From Metopolophium dirhodum (Eukaryota > Arthropoda > Insecta > Hemiptera > Aphididae): a stretch of DNA of 64,000 nt. The position numbers and the translations under genes were made by a program. The notes under the pieces were generated by a model. The model was not told where the DNA came from, ran no database searches, and saw only the letters and a program-made list of their open reading frames with translations. How positions within the stretch are numbered: position 1 is the stretch's first letter; every line of letters starts with the position of its first letter. Location of the stretch: the NCBI RefSeq assembly GCF_019925205.1, contig NC_083565.1, positions 30,036,241 through 30,100,240 on the forward strand. The letters run 5' to 3'. This document shows positions 57,501 through 64,000 of the stretch, piece by piece.

Positions 57501-60500
57501 ATCAAAATATTTTGTTATTTAAAAATTGAAGGGAGGTGTTGGCGCCCGCAGGCAAATAGATTTTAAAAAACAAAAAAAAATTTGGAAATAAATTTAGAAA
57601 AAACTATTCAAAATATTTAGTTCATTAAAGAATGATTATTCATGGGGCTCCAAGTTATCAATTTTCAAGTCAATACAAAATATTCAACTAGAGTTACAGT
57701 ACTAAAAAAAAAAAATTGAAGGGAGGTGTTGGCGCCCGCAGGCAAATAGAATAAAAAAACAAAAAAAAAATTTGGAAATAAATTTAGAAAAAACTATTCA
57801 AAATATTTAGTTCATTAAAGAATGATTATTCATGGGGCTCCAAGTTATCAATTTTCAAGTCAATACAAAATATTCAACTAGAGTTACAGTACTAAAAAAA
57901 AAAAATTGAAGGGAGGTGTTGGCGCCCACAGGCAAACAGATTTTAGAAAACAAAAAAAAAATTTGGAAAAAATTTGACAGTATGAATACACATTACAAAG
58001 TTCAAACTAAAATGTCCCGAAACTTAAACAGCAAAAACTATTCAAAATATTTAGTTCATTAAAGAATGATTATTCATGGGGCACCAAATTATAAATTTTC
58101 AAGTCAATACAAAATATTCAACTAGAGTAACAGTACTAAAAAAAAAAAATTTGGAAAAAATTTGACAGTATGAATACACATTACAAAGTTCAAACTAAAA
58201 TGTCCCGAAACTTAAACAGAAGAAACTATCAATATTTTTTGTTATTTAAAAGTTGAAGGGAGGTTTTGGTGCCCGCAGGCAAATAAATTTTAAAAACAAA
58301 AAAAAATTTGGAAATGAATTTGGAAAAAACTATTCAAAATATTTAGTTCATTAAAGAATGATTATTCATGGGGCACCAAATTATAAATTTTCAAGTCAAT
58401 ACAAAATATTCAACTAGAGTAACAGTACTAAAAAAAAAAATATGAAGGGAGGTGTTGGCGCTCGCAGGCAAATAGAATAAAAAAACAAAAAAAAAATTTG
58501 GAAATAAATTTAGAAAAAACTATTCAAAATATTTAGTTCATTAAAGAATGATTATTCATGGGGCTCCAAGTTATCAATTTTCAAGTCAATACAAAATATT
58601 CAACTAGAGTTACAGTACTAAAAAAAAAAAATTGAAGGGAGGTGTTGGCGCCCACAGGCAAACAGATTTTAGAAAACAAAAAAAAAATTTGGAAAAAATT
58701 TGACAGTATGAATACACATTACAAAGTTCAAACTAAAATGTCCCGAAACTTAAACAGCAAAAACTATTCAAAATATTTAGTTCATTAAAGAATGATTATT
58801 CATGGGGCACCAAATTATAAATTTTCAAGTCAATACAAAATATTCAACTAGAGTAACAGTACTAAAAAAAAAAAATATGAAGGGAGGTGTTGGCGCTCGC
58901 AGGCAAATAGATTTTAAAAAACAAAAAAAAATTAGGAAAAAAATTTAGAAAAAACTATTCAAAATATTTAGTTCATTAAAGAATGATTATTCATGGGGCA
59001 CCAAATTATAAATTTTCAAGTCAATACAAAATATTCAACTAGAGTAACAGTACTAAAAAAAAAAAAATTTGGAAAAAATTTGACAGTATGAATACACATT
59101 ACAAAGTTCAAACTAAAATGTCCCGAAACTTAAACAGAAGAAACTATCAATATTTTTTGTTATTTAAAAGTTGAATGGAGGTTTTGGTGCCCGCAGGCAA
59201 ATAAATTTTAAAAACAAAAAAAAATTTGGAAATGAATTTGGAAAAAAACTATTCAAAATATTTAGTTCATTAAAGAATGATTATTCATGGGGCACCAAAT
59301 TATCAATTTTCAAGTCAATACAAAATATTCAACTAGAGTAACAGTACTAAAAAAAAAAAATTTGGAAAAAATTTGACAGTATGAATACACATTACAAAGT
59401 TCAAACTAAAATGTCCCGAAACTTAAACAGAAGAAACCATCAAAATATTTTGTTATTTAAAAATTGAAGGGAGGTGTTGGCGCCCGCAGGCAAATAGATT
59501 TTAAAAAACAAAAAAAAATTTGGAAATAAATTTAGAAAAAACTATTTAAAATATTTAGTTCATTAAAGAATGATTATTCATGGGGCACCAAATTATAAAT
59601 TTTCAAGTCAATACAAAATATTCAACTAGAGTAACAGTACTAAAAAAAAAAAATATGAAGGGAGGTGTTGGCGCTCTCAGGCAAATAGAATAAAAAAACA
59701 AAAAAAAAATTTGGAAATAAATTTAGAAAAAACTATTCAAAATATTTAGTTCATTAAAGAATGATTATTCATGGGGCTCCAAGTTATCAATTTTCAAGTC
59801 AATACAAAATATTCAACTAGAGTTACAGTACTAAAAAAAAAAAATTGAAGGGAGGTGTTGGCGCCCACAGGCAAACAGATTTTAGAAAACAAAAAAAAAA
59901 TTTGGAAAAAATTTGACAGTATGAATACACATTACAAAGTTCAAACTAAAATGTCCCGAAACTTAAACAGCAAAAACTATTCAAAATATTTAGTTCATTA
60001 AAGAATGATTATTCATGGGGCACCAAATTATAAATTTTCAAGTCAAACAAAATATTCAACTAGAGTTGCAGTACTAAAAAAAAAAAATTGAAGAGAGGTG
60101 TTGGCGCCCGCAGGAAAATAGATTTTAAAAAACAAAAAAAAAAATTGGAAAAAAATTTAGAAAATACTATTCAAAATATTTAGTTCATTAAAGAATGATT
60201 ATTCATGGGGCACCAAATTATAAATTTTCAAGTCAATACAAAATATTCAACTAGAGTAACAGTACTAAAAAAAAAAAAATTTGGAAAAAATTTGACAGTA
60301 TGAATACACATTACTAAGTTCAAACTAAAATGTCCCGAAACTTAAACAGAAAAAACTATTCAAAATATTTAGTTCATTAAAGAATGATTATTCATGGGGC
60401 TCCAAGTTATCAATTTTCAAGTCAATACAAAATATTCAACTAGAGTTACAGTACTAAAAAAAAAAAATTGAAGGGAGGTGTTGGCGCCCGCAGGCAAACA

Positions 60501-63500
60501 GATTTTAGAAAACAAAAAAAAAATTTGGAAAAAATTTGACAGTATGAATACACATTACAAAGCTCAAACTAAAATGTCCCGAAACTTAAACAGAAGAAAC
60601 TATCAAAATATTTTGTAATTAAAAAATTGAAGGGAGGTGTTGGCGCCCGCAGGCAAATAGATTTTAAAAAACAAAAAAAAATTTGGAAATAAATTTAGAA
60701 AAAACTATTCAAAATATTTAGTTCATTAAAGAATGATTATTCATGGGGCAACAAATTATCAATTTTCAAGTCAAACAAAATATTCAACTAGAGTTGCAGT
60801 ACTAAAAAAAAAAAATTGAAGAGAGGTGTTGGCGCCCGCAGGAAAATAGATTTTAAAAAACAAAAAAAAAAATTGGAAAAAAATTTAGAAAATACTATTC
60901 AAAATATTTAGTTCATTAAAGAATGATTATTCATGGGGCACCAAATTATAAATTTTCAAGTCAATACAAAATATTCAACTAGAGTAACAGTACTAAAAAA
61001 AAAAAAATTTGGAAAAAATTTGACAGTATGAATACACATTAAAAAGTTCAAACTAAAATGTCCCGAAACTTAAACAGAAGAAACTATCAAAATATTTAGT
61101 TCATTAAAGAATGATTATTCATGGGGCTCCAAGTTATCAATTTTCAAGTCAATACAAAATATTCAACTAGTTAATGTACTAAAAAAAAAAATTGAAGGGA
61201 GGTGTTGGCACCCGCAGGCAAATAGATTTAAAAAAACAAAAAATAATTTGGAAAAAAATTTAGAAAAAACTATTCAAAATATTTAGTTCATTAAAGAATT
61301 CTTCAAAGGGTACCAAATTGACAATATTCAAGTCAATACAAAATATTCAACGAGAGTTATAAAAATAAAAAAAAAAAAATTGAGGGAGGTGTTCGCACCC
61401 GCAGCCAAATGCTTTAAAAAAAACAAAAAAAAAATTTGGAAAAAATTTGACAGTATGAATACACATAACAAAGTTCAAACTAAAATGTCCCGAAACTTAA
61501 ACAGAAGAAACTATCAAAATATTTTGTTATTTAAAAATTGAAGGGAGGTGTTGGCGCCCGCAGACAAATAGATTTTAAAAAACAAAAAAAAATTTGGAAA
61601 TAAATTTAGAAAAAACTATTCAAAATATTTAGTTCATTAAAGAATGATTATTCATGGGGCTCCAAGTTATCAATTTTCAAGTCAATACAAAATATTCAAC
61701 TAGAGTTACAGTACTAAAAAAAAAAAATTGAAGGGAGGTGTTGGCGCCCACAGGCAAACAGATTTTAGAAAACAAAAAAAAAATTTGGAAAAAATTTGAC
61801 AGTATGAATACACATAACAAAGTTCAAACTAAAATGTCCCGAAACTTAAACAGAAAAAACTATTCAAAATATTTAGTTCATTAAAGAATGATTATTCATG
61901 GGGCACCAAATTATCAATTTTCAAGTCAATACAAAATATTCAACTAGTTAAAGTACTAAAAAAAAAAAATTGAAGGGAGGTGTTGGCGCCTGCAGGCAAA
62001 TAGATTTTAAAAAACAAAAAAAAATTTGGAAATAAATTTAGAAAAAACTATTTAAAATATTTAGTTCATTAAAGAATGATTATTCATGGGGCTCCAAGTT
62101 ATCAATTTTCAAGTCAATACAAAATATTCAACTAGGGTTACAGTACTAAAAAAAAAAAATTGAAGGGAGGTGTTGGCGCCCACAGGCAAACAGATTTTAG
62201 AAAACAAAAAAAAAATTTGGAAAAAATTTGACAGTATGAATACACATTACAAAGTTCAAACTAAAATGTCCCGAAACTTAAACAGAAAAAACTATTCAAA
62301 ATATTTAGTTCATTAAAGAATGATTATTCATGGGGCACCAAATTATAAATTTTCAAGTCAATACAAAATATTCAACTAGAGTAACAGTACTAAAAAAAAA
62401 AAATATGAAGGAAGGTGTTGGCGCTCGCAGGCAAATAGATTTTAAAAAACAAAAAAAAATTAGGAAAAAAATTTAGAAAAAACTATTCAAAATATTTAGT
62501 TCATTAAAGAATGATTATTCATGGGGCACCAAATTATAAATTTTCAAGTCAATACAAAATATTCAACTAGAGTAACAGTACTAAAAAAAAAAAATATGAA
62601 GGGAGGTGTTGGCGCTCGCAGGCAAATAGATTTAAAAAAACCAAAAAAAAAATTTGGAAATAAATTTAGAAAAAACTATTCAAAATATTTAGTTCATTAA
62701 AGAATGATTATTCATGGGGCTCCAAGTTATCAATTTTCAAGTCAATACAAAATATTCAACTAGTTAATGTACTAAAAAAAAAAAATTGAAGGGAGGTGTT
62801 GGCACCCACAGGCAAATAGATTTAAAAAAACAAAAAATAATTTGGAAAAAAATTTAGAAAAAACTATTCAAAATATTTAGTTCATTAAAGAATTCTTCAA
62901 AGGGTACCAAATTGACAATGTTCAAGTCAATACAAAATACTCAACTAGAGTTATAAAAATAAAAAAAAAAAAATTGAGGGAGGTGTTCGCGCCCGCAGCC
63001 AAATGCTTTAAAAAAAACAAAAAAAAAATTTGGAAAAAATTTGACAGTATGAATACACATTACAAAGTTCAAACTAAAATGTCCCGAAACTTAAACAGAA
63101 GAAACTATCAAAATATTTTGTAATTTAAAAATTGAAGGGAGGTGTTGGCGCCCGCAGGCAAATAGATTTTAAAAAACAAAAAAAAATTAGGAAAAAAATT
63201 TAGAAAAAACTATTCAAAATATTTAGTTCATTAAAGAATGATTATTCATGGGGCACCAAATTATAAATTTTCAAGTCAATACAAGATATTCAACTAGAGT
63301 AACAGTACTAAAAAAAAAAAATATGAAGGGAGGTGTTGGCGCTCGCAGGCAAATAGATTTTAAAAAACAAAAAAAAATTAGGAAAAAAATTTAGAAAAAA
63401 CTATTCAAAATATTTAGTTCATTAAAGAATGATTATTCATGGGGCACCAAATTATAAATTTTCAAGTCAATACAAAATATTCAACTAGAGTAACAGTACT

Positions 63501-64000
63501 AAAAAAAAAAAATTTGGAAAAAATTTGACAGTGTGAATACACATTACAAAGTTCAAACTAAAATGTCCCGAAACTTAAACAGAAGAAACCATCAAAATAT
63601 TTTGTTATTTAAAAATTGAAGGGAGGTGTTGGCGCCCGCAGGCAAATAGATTTTAGAAAACAAAAAAAAAATTTGGAAAAAATTTGACAGTATGAATACA
63701 CATAACAAAGTTCAAACTAAAATGTCCCGAAACTTAAACAGAAAAAACTATTCAAAATATTTAGTTCATTAAAGAATGATTATTCATGGGGCACCAAATT
63801 ATCAATTTTCAAGTCAATACAAAATATTCAACTAGTTAAAGTACTAAAAAAAAAAAATTGAAGGGAGGTGTTGGCGCCTGCAGGCAAATAGATTTTAAAA
63901 AACAAAAAAAAATTTGGAAATAAATTTAGAAAAAACTATTTAAAATATTTAGTTCATTAAAGAATGATTATTCATGGGGCTCCAAGTTATCAATTTTCAA
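51555..64000 (-). repeat. Satellite array, right block, opposite orientation
   Basis: The same satellite family as the left block, here as its reverse complement and continuing past the window end. Monomers show ATGATTATTCATGGGGC, TTATCAATTTTCAAGTCAAT, ACAAAATATTCAACTAG, AGTACT followed by an A run, TTGAAGGGAGGTGTTGGCGC with CCGCAGGCAAA, and AACAAAAAAAAATTTGGAAA. It differs from the left block in two ways. Many monomers are shortened, joining the A run directly to TTTGGAAAAAATTTGACAG (for example near 53264, 55532, 57416, 58136, 59058, 59350, 60270, 61004, 63503). Another variant fuses ATCAAAATATTTTGTTATTT to the TTGAA...GGTGTTGGCGCC box. A marker monomer with GTTCGC(G/A)CCCGCAGCC occurs at 52501, 54821, 57087, 61391 and 62985. 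No gene is present. Confidence 0.95.

Overview
This window looks like insect nuclear DNA, most likely from an aphid or a close hemipteran. It is very AT-rich, has no bacterial gene organisation, carries insect-type TTAGG pentamers (571-595), and is filled with eukaryotic satellite DNA and transposable elements. I see no ordinary host gene, rRNA, tRNA or CRISPR array. The aphid assignment rests on the general look of the repeats and was not searched.

Layout. 1-1430 is unique AT-rich DNA. 1430-19800 is a large satellite array of about 180-250 bp monomers organised into higher-order repeats of about 1287 bp. 51555-64000 is the same satellite family in the opposite orientation, with a different higher-order organisation. 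Between the two blocks lies a mobile-element island of about 31.7 kb.

The island, left to right: (1) the 5' part of a Ty3/Gypsy LTR retrotransposon (19801-24165), with a 5' LTR, primer-binding site, decayed gag, protease, an internally deleted reverse transcriptase, RNase H, a macrodomain resembling the TARG1/OARD1 ADP-ribosyl hydrolases, and the start of integrase; (2) a GC-rich fragment of an R1-clade non-LTR retrotransposon on the minus strand (24166-26709), keeping the 5' part and the start of the endonuclease but lacking reverse transcriptase; (3) the 3' part of a different Ty3/Gypsy element (26710-29192); (4) a tnp2-like transposase gene on the minus strand (29473-31421) with two apparent frameshifts, both in 8-base homopolymers; (5) a run of five hAT-type insertions, each bounded by terminal inverted repeats and a perfect 8-bp target-site duplication: 32297-34952, 35086-35779, 38601-40019, 43156-44654 and 46162-50846. 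The last carries what appears to be an intact five-exon transposase of 869 residues and may be an autonomous element. Between the hAT elements are copies of a dispersed non-coding repeat, a short foldback element, and a GC-richer tandem repeat that the last hAT interrupts.

The elements do not form a pathway. They record repeated insertion, deletion and rearrangement between two inverted satellite blocks. The most interesting item is the macrodomain inside the Gypsy Pol polyprotein, which keeps the Lys and Asp that act in TARG1-type ADP-ribosyl-glutamate hydrolysis. The next is the intact hAT transposase gene with a tandemly duplicated, frame-preserving exon.
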